Assembly: GCF_963583255.1 (NCBI RefSeq)
Contig: NC_084803.1
Span: 3,755,621 to 3,819,620 of the forward strand
Reading direction: 5' to 3'
DNA length: 64,000 nucleotides
DNA from: Pyrus communis
Lineage: Eukaryota > Streptophyta > Magnoliopsida > Rosales > Rosaceae
Shown here piece by piece: positions 47,156 to 59,500 of this stretch (position 1 is the stretch's first letter; each line of letters starts with the position of its first letter). Made by a program: the position numbers and the translations under genes. The notes beneath the pieces are model-generated. The model made no database searches, had not been told where the DNA came from, and saw only the letters and a list, made by a program, of their open reading frames with translations.

Positions 47156-49624
47156 TTTTGTGTCTGTAGCTAGGCCGAGACAAGAAAAGAACAATATCTT
47201 TTTTTCCGAGATTACGAATTAGATTTGTCTGCTTCACCCTCGTGAACCAACCTAACACGGAACAAAACAAAAGTGCTCATAAATTAATACTGAACAATCA
47301 TCATCTCAGTCCACATTAGCTTATATATATGATGCTACACCTAACACTAAATCTAGTGGTATATCAATTCCAGTTTTTCCATTTTGATGATATAATTTAA
47401 CCATTATCTAAAGTCCGGACATATTGGTTCAATATATTGGTGAGAAGGCTACATATACCTAATTAATTATCGTCGTCGTCATCAATCACACAACCCTAAA
47501 GCTAGCCCTTTCAAGTTCTCCAGCAGATCATTGGAGCAAATGCAGAACTGACTGTTATTATTTTTGGATAAAATTAACAAAGCATAAAAAAAGGGGACTG
47601 ATCATTGATCAAGGCAAGTACTTTAGGTAGTTGGTACGAGATTATAGGAACATACACAACATGATTATGATCCCGATGTTTGTTAGTTGTTTTGATCATA
47701 ATTGCATCAACGATTCAACGGGCAACAAGAAGTGAAATAGTTAGATACAATTATTTGTAACATCTCACGTCTCTCATTTTGTAGATATTATATTCACGAG
47801 ATTCATATAAGTGATTTTAATATATTAATTAGAAGGACAGTAGACATGAGTTATTGGGCTAGGATTAGCTCAGTGATGAAGGTGAGAATAAAATTATTAG
47901 TAGAAATAATATACTGGATCCAGAGAATTCGAAACTCTTCATTATCTTTATAATAAAAAATACACATAATTGTACGTTAATAATTAAGGTGATACAAATA
48001 GTTTTATTCAAAAGGTTTTCTAAAGTCTGGAAATGCATATTGTTGAAGCGCTCTAAATATTGACACTAGCTAAGTAGCTAGTATATTTGTCTGCCTATGT
48101 AGGTCTTACTCATGCAATTAGGTTTGTTTTGCTTTTGTTTTGTCACTTTGTTTTTAAGGTACTGTTTTTATTAACAAATTAGGGCAGTGGGCACAGCAAA
48201 CTTTAATTTGTCAAAATCATAAGAAATAGTCCTGCAGTACTTCCGAAAATATCATTGTCAGATTACGCAAAATAAAGGAATAGTCGGTTTGTAAGAGTTG
48301 GAAAGTATCACTTCTCCTTTTATTTCTTGCTTTCTTTGGCATTAAAGATTTGTTTTTCTTTCTCTTTATTTATTTTTTTAATAAAAACGTCAGATATTCA
48401 TTAAAATGACGAAAAAATACGTACAAGAAGATAAAATATAATAAAAAAAGTAAACCTCTGAAAAAAAAAATCATTACTAAACAAAAAAAATGAAAACATT
48501 TAGTCGCTCAATAAAACTATCCTCAATCAAAATGTTTGCTATTATGTCCGGTGGTTCCTTAGATCCTTTATTTCTTTGATTCTTTCTTATTAGATGGTAG
48601 ACTACAACTTATAAAGTTGAATACGTCAAGAGAGCATTGAAATAATTTGAAATGGAAAACTTTCTCCATACATCTCACATCTTTTCAGCCAGGTTTCTTT
48701 TGACATGTCAAATTGTCACAAAGATTGAATTAGGGATGTTAATGGTTATCGACGCAGAATTTTCTAGTATGTTTTCAGCTATCTTAATTTCAAAACATCA
48801 AAATTTTTACTGTGTTAAAGATGCAATAACCAAATCTAACGATCAATAATCTCAATATGTAGGATACACTATAATAAAACTTTCACATGGACCCATATGC
48901 TAATAGAAAAATTCGAATACCAAAACTTCTAGCAGGCCATAAATGAGAACGAAAATAAGATCTTTTCTTTTCCTTTTCATATATTAGCATAACAACATAA
49001 TACAAAAGAATCAGTAAAAACTTAAATACAAGTTAAGCCAAAAGAATCATGTTTGGTGCAAGGATTCATGAACTAATTTAATTAATATAGCAACCATGAG
49101 GGTTTATGTTCCTATAATCAAGAACTACTTAGGGCACATTCATTAATTACTGTTATTACTATTAGAAAAAGCAACCGATCGAGAACTAATTAGGGCACAT
49201 TACCAAGAAATATGTCGAATTTGATCATACACCTCAGTTCCAATCACATCCCACTCGACCGGTCTACCAACTTTTCTGAAATTCTTAGTGTGATCAAATA
49301 GCATCATACTCACATTAAACCATATTATTAATTATGATCGACAAATTGCCCATACATAACAATGACATTACGGGCAAAGTTAACCTAGCTAGATTTGTCA
49401 TTGGAAAAGACGCAAAAAAATAAAGATCCTTCAAATGATGAGATGACTAGCTAAAAACGCAGAATTATAATATGTACAAATTAATATTCGTAAATAAGAG
49501 ACAGAAATGAATTAACCTCTACAGTTAAATTTCATCCTGTACAAATTAATTCGAAATCTGCATGTTACTTCATAATAAAAAGGCTAGCTAGTGACAATCT
49601 AGCCTTGATTAATTTGGCAGCAGA
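46941..49624. other. Intergenic region downstream of the HD-Zip gene
   Basis: No gene is supported. A (TA)n microsatellite lies at 47107-47153. The frame 46922-47173 runs into it and is not credible. The AT-rich part from 48.9 kb to 49.6 kb should contain the 3' UTR of the minus-strand HD-Zip gene. Confidence 0.55.
47107..47153. repeat. (TA)n microsatellite
   Basis: About 23 uninterrupted TA units. Likely highly polymorphic. Confidence 0.95.
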
Positions 49625-50903
49625 CTAGCAAGCTGTAGATGGATGAGTACTGTAGGGGTTGAAGATCAAGTGAGTCTTATTCGATCCGATTAAGAATGGA
49701 CTCGTCGATGACCCGTTGTTATGATTATGATTACGATGATCGCCGCCGTTGCAGATTTTCTCACAGGAGGGACACATGGTGAGAGTGGCAGTTGGAAACT
49801 GCATGTAAAAGGGTGCTGCGGCTGTTGCTGTTTGTTTCATTGATTTGAGCTCTTGCAGCTCCTTGTGCAGCCTTCTGTTCTCTTCTTTCAATGTTTCACA
49901 ACATTGCTTCAATAACTCGAAATCTGCTTCTGTTTGCTTCAGCTTGGTTCTACAAAATTGTAATAAATTAAGAATATTATATTTTTGGAGACTCTCATAT
50001 GAGCAAGCATCAAACATGGACATCCTGAAAAATTTGAATACAAATAATAAGAATAATTAAGTATTGAACTTGATGTTCATGTAAGCTGAACTGAAGATCT
50101 CTCACTTACAAGTGAGAATATAATACTTAGCACATTTTGTAAATTAAAGTAAAAAAATTATACCTGGCCCTCCTGTTTTGGAACCAGACTTCAACTTGTC
50201 GCGGGCGTAGATTTAGCTTTCTTGCTAGTTCTTGCTTTTGTTTCTGATTTATCCAAGAAAAAAATAAAATAAAAAGAAAAACTTTAATTATTTAAAATTT
50301 AATTTGTTAATGAACGATAATCTAATTAAACACAAGCTTATAATAACATGAAGACAAATAAATAAACAAAGATGGCTTATGGAAAAATATAATTACTGGA
50401 TTGAGAGTAGTGTGTTCTCTGAAGTTGTCTTCTAAAGTGGAAGATTGTTCTTTTGTAAGTCTGAGTTTCTTTCTGGGACTGCCCTCATGATCTTGATCTT
50501 GATCATATAATTCATCGCTTACTCTTGATGAAGTAGTGATATTCACTACTCTCTCTTCTTCTCCCTCTATCTCTTCAACACCTATATCTCTGTCCCTCTT
50601 GAAACTAGATGAGTTGGAGAACGACGAAACGGCGCCGCTGCAGGGAGAAGAGACCTGTTCTTGTGCTTGCACATGTACTACTTGGTGCAAATGATCATCT
50701 GATTCGGCGGCCTCAATCTTCGAATCCCCGGATGATGGACCTAGGGTTAGAGCCGGAAATAGGTGATCGTATTTCAACTGTATTTTCTTCTTCTTTTGGT
50801 GATCGAGATCGAAAGCCTGCAAATTTGTATGATGATCTGGATTAGCTTGACAACCTAGGCTGAGTCCAAGGCCAGTGTTACAAGCTTCATGATCAAAACC
50901 CAT
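49625..50903 (-). CDS. HD-Zip class II homeodomain-leucine zipper protein (HAT22/HAT9-like)
   Basis: Three minus-strand exons with GT-AG junctions: 50903-50397, 50243-50164, 49949-49625; 303 residues. An N-terminal LxLxL (EAR-type) motif in GLGLSLG marks a transcriptional repressor. Acidic and serine-rich regions follow, then the homeodomain (about 143-198; [19 protein letters not shown] with Trp189), a leucine zipper directly after it (about 199-233), and the CPSCE redox motif (255-259) that defines class II. The end (NPY, PSTAC) matches HAT22/HAT9. It should bind the CAAT(C/G)ATTG-type sites of HD-Zip II proteins and act in hormone (ABA, cytokinin) and shade or senescence responses, by homology. 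The ATG at 50903 is preferred over an upstream in-frame one because [17 protein letters not shown] matches family N-termini. A TATAAATA-like box lies at 50951-50958, close to the ATG. Confidence 0.95.
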
Positions 50904-50959
50904 CTCTGTGAAATTACTAAATGTTGTTATGGAGTAGCAAATCACAAAAATATTTATAA

Positions 50960-53900
50960 AAAGGTGCGAGTGTGGAGGCAAAAGAAGATTGTAATTTTTT
51001 TTTAAGGAGGGAGTTGGAGTAGGAGGGATGTGGGGATCGGATTATTTAAGCAAAGGAAGGAAGGAAAGTGAATGACGAATATGGTTTTGTGGAATTATAA
51101 CAATTCGATCGACCCCATGTCTCTTTGTCCTCATAGGTTGACTAATATCACAAACAAATTCTCTACTACTCTAATGTCTATATATGTCTCTATACAATTG
51201 ATGTGTGTAGAAGGCATATGAAGCTAATTAAGCTAGTCTCTGTGTGTGCGTGTATGCGTGCAAGCATGCGTGGAACCACATGGAATGTGGGTGTACACAA
51301 GAACGCATAATAAAGAGTGATGAAGAGAATGATGATTCGGCACTTTTCACCTTTTTTCTTTCCACTTTTTGATCTACTGGATTTTCACTTTATATTATAC
51401 GAAAAACTATTCTATTCTACAGTTTTTGGAGAGTGCTTGAGAGAGAGAGATTCTTTAGGTACGTATATACCTCCGATCATTTCTACGTTAATACATAATA
51501 GATTTAGTGTGAAAAAAACTGTCCACCGTTATTGCGTGTGATTCATATATGTATAGTTGATAATTGTTCACATAACACATGAGATTTATATTTATTTGTT
51601 TAATGATTTATGTCTTTATTTATAAGAAGAAGTTTAAAATTTAATTTATTAATATTAATTATTTTTTCTCTCTGTTTTATAATCTTTGTAGTTTTTTTTT
51701 TTTGTTTTTTTGTGTGTGTGATGAATTTAATGAAGCAATCCAACGGAGACAACATTTATTAGAGTCTGATGAAGACCAAATCCGTTGTGTTAACCTGCAT
51801 GTAGACATCGCAGACCACCGAAATGCCTCTCTGAATACCACAATCCCTTGTGTTTCTGCATGTAGACTGTAGAAGGCTAGGATTTCTTCATAAAATTAAC
51901 GACAACATGAGGAGTTGTTTCAATATAAAATTAATTAGCTATCTAAGTAGTCCAACTTACATCTAAGCACATGTAAAATCCTTCATTTCTCGACTTGAGT
52001 TTCACTTTCAACACGTATAGACTTTTACATACTAACCAAATCTGAACTCCTTTTTAGCTAGGGTTTTTTCTTGGCAACGATGAAAGCTTGGTTGTTTCTT
52101 CGAATTTTATTTTGAATACTTATTCGATAATTCAACCACTTACGTTAAACTAATTAACAAAAATGGAAGTTTAACATGATAATCAGAAAGGAAAAACCAA
52201 TTATTACATGTTAATTATCACCTTGCCGAGCTATCTGACTTTTTAGGTAGAAACTTTAAGAGCATCTTTAGGTAGTGATGGAAATTAAATGATGCCATTT
52301 GTACGATTAATCCACCGACGAATCTACAAATTCATTGCAACTTTTGTGCGAGTTATGATTAAAACTCTCATATAGTCTTTGATGAGATGCAACCGTCAGG
52401 GTGATCGATGCACCTTTTTTTCTTTCTTCTCTCTTTTTTCTTTGGTCTAGCACTGATTAACAGTGACTTTGTTCACGAAAATAGTTCTTCATGACATGGA
52501 CATAACATGAATAACGAAAGTTAGTTAGATGGCATAAAGATTAGAGATAGGATTATCGTTATCCTGGCGAGGTATCCTTCATTTACAAGTTTCTAGTGCG
52601 GTTGAGATGATACAGATACATTGACTTTGAAACAGTTTTGCCAATAAAAAGAATATAATTGGTATAAAAGATGATTGGGAATAATTGGGTAATTAAGATT
52701 AAACAGATTTATTCCTTAATCCATCATCATTAACCTACACTTCAAGGTTTAAAATTCAAAGGAAAAAGAGCAGGGTTACAAACGACAAAGAATCCCTAGA
52801 TTAGCTAATATTACTAATCTAATTGTGAAACGAATCATATAATGTTATGACGCACAAATTTGCCTGTTGTCATTTTTAACTGTGTTGTATTGTTATTGTC
52901 TATTCAGGGACAATTCATGCCGTGTTTTGTAAGAATTAAGTACATAAATAATGTGTGACACGTGGATAAACAATATCCGTTATAATTAAGGATTGTGAAC
53001 CAAATTATTCTCGTTCCTATTAGCAAGTGTGAACTAGTGGAAAGGCGGCAATGGATAGACAAGGAGACCCCACCAATGATTTTGCATGATGGGGCATTTG
53101 AATCGATTCTAATGGAAGAAAATAATTGTAGTTTAATTTTGGAGATGGAGCCAGAACTCAGAAGACCTAAAAAGGACTGTAGAGTACAAACTAAAAAGAA
53201 ATTGGCATCGCAATGATGGAATGGATGTGATGAGAGCAATCTGTAAGGGTGGGGGGTGGTGTTGGAGATAAGGTTTCATCAGATGCGTTCCGGGCTTTAA
53301 GGCCAGCCGACCAGTGAGCGTGTATGATTGTGCTAGGTGTTTGGCTTTTCCACATCGTCCCTCCTTTCTTTCCCATATCCAACCGTCCATGTCAAATAAC
53401 AAGAAGCCACCACTTTTGTATGTATATATTTCTCAACTACGTAAAATCACAAGCCACATCTACACTTTTAAGCATATTATTAACTAGTATTATTACTAAT
53501 CATTTTCTTTTCAATATTAGAGAGCAATAATAAGATCTGTTAGGGCTACGAACTATCCTTTTGTCTATTGATATTTGTCTCAACTTAATTAAATGAGGTA
53601 TAATTCGATCCATATGGTTGGAAAACAATAATATATTTATGGTGACCTCAATGTTCAGTTGTGTGATAACGTAACTTGTTTTGTAGCGTTACGAATACAT
53701 TGTAAAAGAAAATTTAGTTGACACTGTCAATTTAAAAAGCATTAGTGTTTATGATTGTCAAATCTGTTTGAGATAATTGGGGAATAAATTCGAAATAGGA
53801 TGGGACAACAAGAGTCTAGTCATAGCAACATAAGCTTCGTTGATTTTTCATGATAAATGAGAGCAGGAGAGCATCAGCAAGGCACCGACCTTTCCGAAAG

Positions 53901-54392
53901 CAAAGCCTTTACTTACCCCAATGGGATTGTCTTTCAGTTTGTGGTATATATTGATTTCTATTTGTGTGGGACTAATTAAATTTTTAGATTGGAGCATCTA
54001 TCATTTGGCCCCAGAAATAGAGATAGAGACCATGTCATGAGCAGCTCCCACCTCACCTTCCATGAATGCGACTGCTTCTCAATCATGCTTCAAAAAACTT
54101 TGTAACAGAATATCTCTCAAGTAAAAGTTTTTATATGAAGTGTTTGCGTTCGCCTCCGGGATGCGTCTTCTTGTTCATTTAATTGTGATTGACGTGATTT
54201 AATTGTATAAATGTCATTGAATAGTTCTTTACTGATTAAATGAAATGGAATTGTCACTTAGTACTATAGTCTAGTAATATTCTTTTACACTTAGTACTAT
54301 GTTTAGTATTATTCCTCTACACTTGTAAGTGAGAAATTTTAAGTTCAATTATCACCAAAGACAGATTTGAACCACATTATTATAGCTTACCC
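50960..54392. other. Promoter-side and intergenic DNA upstream of the HD-Zip gene
   Basis: No gene is supported. A purine-rich leader region occurs to about 51.07 kb. GT-rich and GA microsatellite-like patches lie near 51.24-51.44 kb, and a G-box-like ACACGTGG at about 52957. A somewhat GC-richer patch (53030-53390) has overlapping frames on both strands but no recognisable domain. Confidence 0.5.
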
Positions 54393-54400
54393 ATTGTGAA

Positions 54401-54987
54401 CAGTAGCAGAGCTATAATGGGTGCATTGATGCACTTGACCCTAATAACTCAATATTTTTCCCTTTGTTTTTTTGGTCTTCATCCCTATAATTAGTTTAGA
54501 AAAGTAATATTGGAGGTGAGCATTAGTTTTTTTTTTCTTTCCCTAACCGACTCCACTCCCAACTAGCTCATCTCATGCCGATCTCCCCTTTATAGAAACA
54601 GCTATTTCTTCATTCTATTTTCTTCTTCGATTCCTCTATCCTTCTTCTTCTTGAGCTCAAAATAAAATCTCAATTAAACACAACATTCGAGCTAATTTTT
54701 TGATAATTTATTTGATCCTAGTGTTAATCTCATTTTGAATATTGTAAGAACTAAGTAAGAGTGTACAACTTGCTTACTTTCATTAAGGATTGTTTTCACC
54801 TTTGATGAAAGATCTCCCCTGTTCTTCTTTGCTGTGTGTTTAACTCATGATATTGGTGTATAATACGATTTTTTTTTGGAATATTTGTACCCCTTTTTGA
54901 ATAAGAGAATATAATGAAAGTATGATCAATTTTTGGAATGCTTATTAATTATAACTCTATTGTTATAAAATTCTAGCTCCGTCACTG
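54401..54987. mobile_element. hAT-like non-autonomous element with perfect 8-bp duplication
   Basis: The left end CAGTAGCAGAGCTATAATGG and right-end complement CAGTGACGGAGCTAGAATTT are imperfect inverted repeats starting CAGT, typical of hAT elements. ATTGTGAA flanks it on both sides (54393-54400 and 54988-54995). The 587-bp interior has no transposase. Removing it rejoins an older repeat (CCACATTATTATAGC to TAGATAATATATCGTTTGTT) that resembles sequence at 12135-12220. Confidence 0.82.
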
Positions 54988-55023
54988 ATTGTGAAACTTA
55001 ACCCACTCTTCCACCATTTAGTA

Positions 55024-55079
55024 TAGATAATATATCGTTTGTTTAAAAAAATAGATAATATATCGTTTGTTTAAAAAAA
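55024..55079. repeat. Tandem duplication, 28-bp unit, two copies
   Basis: TAGATAATATATCGTTTGTT plus an A-rich tail is repeated exactly at 55024 and 55052. Confidence 0.9.
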
Positions 55080-55571
55080 TTGAATGGAGTTTTCAAATCT
55101 TCATATTAAAATGAAGATTGCCTTCTTAATGGGTACATGATTGTGACTTATGGGTTCCTATAATGGGTGCTAGGGTTTTGGTGTCGAGGATGGGTTGACT
55201 TTGGATTTCTTGCAGCATGAGATGAACCCCACCTAGGTCCACACCACGTAGCAAGTACATAACCCATATCATATATGTGCAATGTTGTTCCATCTAACAA
55301 GACTTGTCGTGTTAAAATTGAAGATATATTGATGAACATGTCTTGCGAAACTAGCCAAAAGTTTGGTTAAATTTGATTCCTAATAATACAAAAGTGTTTA
55401 TAACTAGCTCTACTTCAATAATGCTACTCCAATAAAGGCTCTCTAGTATTAACTAATATTGAATATTAAATTATTTATTCCATAAAACTGAATTATTTAG
55501 AGCATATTTTGTACTCTACTTGAATCCAACTTTTTTAAACTCAAAAATAATTTTCAAGTTTTAGGCCTTAA

Positions 55572-56085
55572 AAACTTGTTTGGTATGACTATTTAAAAAA
55601 AAAAAAAAAACTGAACTCAAGACTAACTAAAAAATATAATCTACTCTCTAAAAATATAAAAAGTGAGTTTTTAGAGTTTTTAAACTTAAACTCATTCATT
55701 TGTTTTCTCTCCCTCCTCCCCTCTCACTCCAAATCTATCTCTCTCCTTTTTTTTTTTTATAACCTTTTTAATCTCTCATCCAATCCGTTCTCTTCATTAT
55801 CTTGGTTCTTTCTCTCACTTCTCTTCCTCTCTATCTCATCCGATCCTCTCTCTTCTTTCTCTTTCCTTCAATCATCTATTACTTTCTTTCCTCTTCTCTC
55901 CTCTTTCTCCCTCTCCTGTGACCCCCTCTATTTAGATCTCTTTGTCTAGTTTAAGTCGTAAGATTTAAAATTTTTAAATCGCAAACCAATCAAAATTTTG
56001 AGTTTTAAAGAAAATTGTTTTCAAGAAATGTTCTTAAGAAATGTTTTGAGAAATGATAAAAATGTTCAAATATGATACCAAACAG
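55572..56085. mobile_element. Non-autonomous element with TGTTTGGTAT termini and pyrimidine-rich core
   Basis: The left end CTTGTTTGGTATGAC (three bases in) and right-end complement CTGTTTGGTATCATATTTGA are short inverted repeats. GGCCTTAA occurs at both flanks (55564-55571 and 56086-56093), a perfect 8-bp duplication suggesting a hAT-like origin. The core (about 55700-55930) is a long CT-rich tract. No coding capacity. Confidence 0.6.
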
Positions 56086-56093
56086 GGCCTTAA

Positions 56094-56997
56094 GGAAAAG
56101 CGAAAAAGTAAACCAAAGTTCGGCAAAACTTATTTCTCTCCCTTGACTAGCCAAGAGTGACTAACAAACGTTTAGAAAGACAAAATGACTTGCCATATAG
56201 CTAACATCAAGGGCGGATTCACATACATAGAGGCAAATCCAACCTTCACTAGGTTGGGCTATAGCCCAAAAGAGATTTATAAGAAAAATGTGTTACCTAG
56301 GTTACTAGGTTAGGTATAGTTTTCTTGTCCTTTCGCACAACCTTCATTCCTCTTTAACTTCTCTAGCCCTTTTCAATTCCCTCAACGCCTAACTTCAATG
56401 AGTTTATCCTTGCTTATTTAACATCCAAAGGACGTAAGCGACCACCCGATTTTAACATCCTGGATCTGTCCATGCACATACAATCTTAAGTTGGTCGCGG
56501 CCCCCCAAGCTCTAGCATACCCATTGAAGTCCACACATAACCTAGAAGACTATATGAAATTATGCTGAAATTTCTCAGCGTAGGCCAACTCTGTCTAGAT
56601 TTTACAACTTTGAAATGAAATACTAGATGGATGATGGATCCACATAGTTTGGGCCTTTGGGCTTCAATGCCAAATCCGGTTGACCCAAAAACCAAACATT
56701 CATTGGGTTTTTGGTCCTAAAATCAAAGCCCAGCACAAAATAATTGATTTAATTAATTATATTTTAATCAGCTGAAGGGCGTGTCTGGCGGGTATTCGGC
56801 ATATGGCGGGCATCCGAAGCCATAACAGCAAAGGTGTCGATTGACAATCCATGGAATTTGATCACTGATCCGAAGCCAAAGCCTCGTTCTTGTCACGAAA
56901 AGCCAAAAGCCAAAAGCAATTTCGGATCAAAACCTTCAGAAAAAGCTCTGCAATCTGCATGCCCTAGCTGAGAAGAAGAAGAGGAGAGAGATCAGAG
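56094..56997. promoter_or_regulatory. Upstream region of the first BCAT gene
   Basis: No gene is seen. The last 100 bp before the ATG is purine-rich (GAAGAAGAAGAGGAGAGAG), typical of a plant 5' leader. No clear TATA box was chosen. The minus-strand frame at 56486-56695 has no recognisable domain. Confidence 0.4.
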
Positions 56998-59500
56998 ATG
57001 GCAATTTCCAATTCTACCCTCTCAATTGCTCTCCCATTCCCAACAACTCCCAGTCCATCCTCCTCGTCTCAGTCCCTCAAGGCATGCAATTGCAGTAATC
57101 GCACTACTTTGTGTAACATCTTGTCTTCTTTTTGCCGCATTTTTTCCCCAGATTATAAATACCCATTAATTAATTAATTAATAGCTTTGCATGCGTTTGA
57201 TGATGCAGCAGCAGCTTCTACTTGGGCCTTCTTGGCTTCGGTCGGCGGCTCCGATTGCCACCTCCACCACAAGCCTCAGAGCCGTCACTCCATCTGGTGT
57301 CGCTCATGAGTACGTACGGACCACCTCTCATTCAGTACCAGAACTTGCACTGTTTGATTAATTACACTACGTGGTCCTTCTACTTATCATAAAGTTGCCA
57401 AATTTGTTTCGAAAAGAACAGTCAAACCTCTGAATTGCCTGATACAACATGGGACACGCTCGGATTCAACAAACCCATATCGACAGATTACATGTTTGTT
57501 ATGAAAAGTTCCAAAGATGGAGACTTTATGGATGGCGGGTTACAACGTTTCGAAAAAATTGAGTTCAACCCAGCTGCCAGTGTTTTGAACTATGGACAGG
57601 TTTGTCCTCAGTCCTCTGCTCCGATTATGTAATACCCCTTATTTTATTAGACCTCGGTTTTTGATTTCTGGGCCTGCTTTAAAATTAAGCTAGTAAATTT
57701 GAAATAACACTTCGAAAACAATAAGTTTTATACAGAATTGGGGAATTTGTTTCCCTAAAAGTATTGTGTTTGAAGTGTTTTTCTAGAAAAAGCGCTTATG
57801 TGAATTTTGGCATCATTAGCATCTTGATATTTATGTGTTTTACATTGTCATTGTATTAGGACTATGCATTTATCTTCAAAATCAAAGTTTTTGAAAATAA
57901 TTTCACTTTCTTTTATGTCAAGGGAATAATTGAAGAATTGAAAGCATACAAGAAACATGACGGTTCTTTATTACTATTTCACCTAGAGGAACATGGGTTG
58001 CGGATGAGGACGGGCGCAGAGCGCCTGTGTATGCCTTCACCAACTGTTGAGCAGTTTGTGGAAGGTGTAAAAGCTACTGTCTTGGCAAATCGACGTTGGG
58101 TAATGTTACACCATGTTTGTTCTTAAGAGAAGTCCTTTTTTCTGTAGCATGTTCTAATAACGGTGCTCAGCGCATCACTACAGGTTCCCCCACGGAGTAA
58201 AGGTTTTCTTCATATTCGACCACTACTTATTGGGAATGGGCCTGTTCTTAGTCTTACACCAGCTCCAGAATTCACCTTTCTGATTTATGTTTCTCCAATG
58301 GGGAACTATTTTGAGGTAAACGTTTTGTGATTTTTCCCCTTTCGAAGAGGATTTAATTCAATTGTAGTTTCCATTCACTGATGGCAACAGGGGGGCTTGC
58401 AACCAATCAATTTGGTGGTAGAAAATGCAATCCATCGCGCAGTCCGTGGTGGAGCTGGAAGTGTGAAAGCCATAGGAAATTATAGTGCTGTAAGTGCTAA
58501 TTACCACATGTTCACATTGCGGTTGATGGCTGTTTACGTTATTAGATATTTTTCTTCCTATTGCTGCGTTGTGGTCAATTTGCATTCTCAGTGTTAACAA
58601 ATCACCTAGAAACTACACTTGATTCCCATAAATCTTGCGCTGGGTTCATATTATTTTCTGTAGTCATGTTCTCGTAGATGCACTTCTACTTGTCAAAGAC
58701 TGATATGAAACCTGTGAATTATTTAAATAGATTTTGAAGGCACAGGTGGACGCTAAAGCAAATGGTTTCTCTGATGTTTTGTACCTTGATTCTGTTCACA
58801 ACAAATACATTGAAGAGACTTCGACTGCTAACATTTTTCTAGTGAAGGTATTATTGAAGCTCTAGCGTTTTGGTTATCAAGAAAAAAATGGTTGTGTGAT
58901 TCTGAGGCTATGAAAGTTTTACTTACAGGATAATGTAATCTCCACCCCGGCACTGCACGAAGGGACCATTTTGCCTGGCATTACCCGCAACTCTGTAATT
59001 GAAATTGCTCGCATCGAAGGGTACCAGGTATGTGTTTGGGCATCCTCCAGTTGCAAACTGGTTTTATACTTGGCAGTAAACCTTTTTAACATGATTTTAT
59101 GAGTTTCGAACTCCGCTACTTCCCTCGGATTGTCAAATAAATCAGATTACTCGTTGAGATCCTCACATCGAATACATGACAGGTTGAGGAACGCCTTGTG
59201 TCGTTTGAGGAATTATTTGAAGCCGATGAAGTATTTTGTACTGGAAATGCTGTCTTAACACCGGTGCGCAGCATAACTTACCTCGATAAAAGGTGATTTA
59301 CTTCTTGTCTTACAAAGTGTAATGTGCTCATAATTTATGTATGATGATTATGCTACTAGAGCTGAGTTAATACTTCTTTTTTCAGGGTGTCTTACCTTGA
59401 AACTGGCCCCGGTGGTGTCGTGTCTCAGAAACTGCACCGGGCGCTTTCAAATATACAGATGGGTCTTACAGAATTCGGCGGGACAGTAACCTTGAAGTAG
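56998..59500 (+). CDS. Branched-chain amino acid aminotransferase, plastid-type, divergent (BCAT)
   Basis: Ten exons: 56998-57081 (first donor uncertain), 57209-57309, 57422-57599, 57923-58099, 58184-58315, 58391-58489, 58731-58847, 58929-59027, 59183-59292, 59386-59500; about 403 residues. The fold-type IV PLP enzyme transfers amino groups between Val/Leu/Ile and 2-oxoglutarate. The Ser/Thr/Pro-rich N-terminus looks like a chloroplast transit peptide. The PLP lysine is present in VKAIGNY (about Lys250). Several conserved positions differ from family consensus as I recall it: GQGIIEELKAYK in place of GQGLFEGLKAYR, PPRSKGFLHIRPL in place of [12 protein letters not shown], and CTGNAVLTPVRS, which is also one residue shorter. 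Exon 1 joins in frame only with a GC donor after CTCAAG, or with an alternative GT donor plus a different exon 2 frame and end. All other junctions are clean. It could be a functional divergent enzyme or a decaying copy. Confidence 0.88.

Noticed and set aside
46922..47173. 83-codon open frame ending in a poly-Ile/Tyr tail
   Set aside because: The tail is a translated TA microsatellite and the start is within the transposon terminus.
53030..53402. Overlapping frames on both strands near 53.2 kb
   Set aside because: No domain, splice context or codon pattern favours any one frame.
57690..57800. Additional GTTTGGAAGT-type MITE in BCAT intron 3
   Set aside because: Only short AAGTGTTTTT/AAAAGCGCTT-like fragments match and no inverted arms could be defined.
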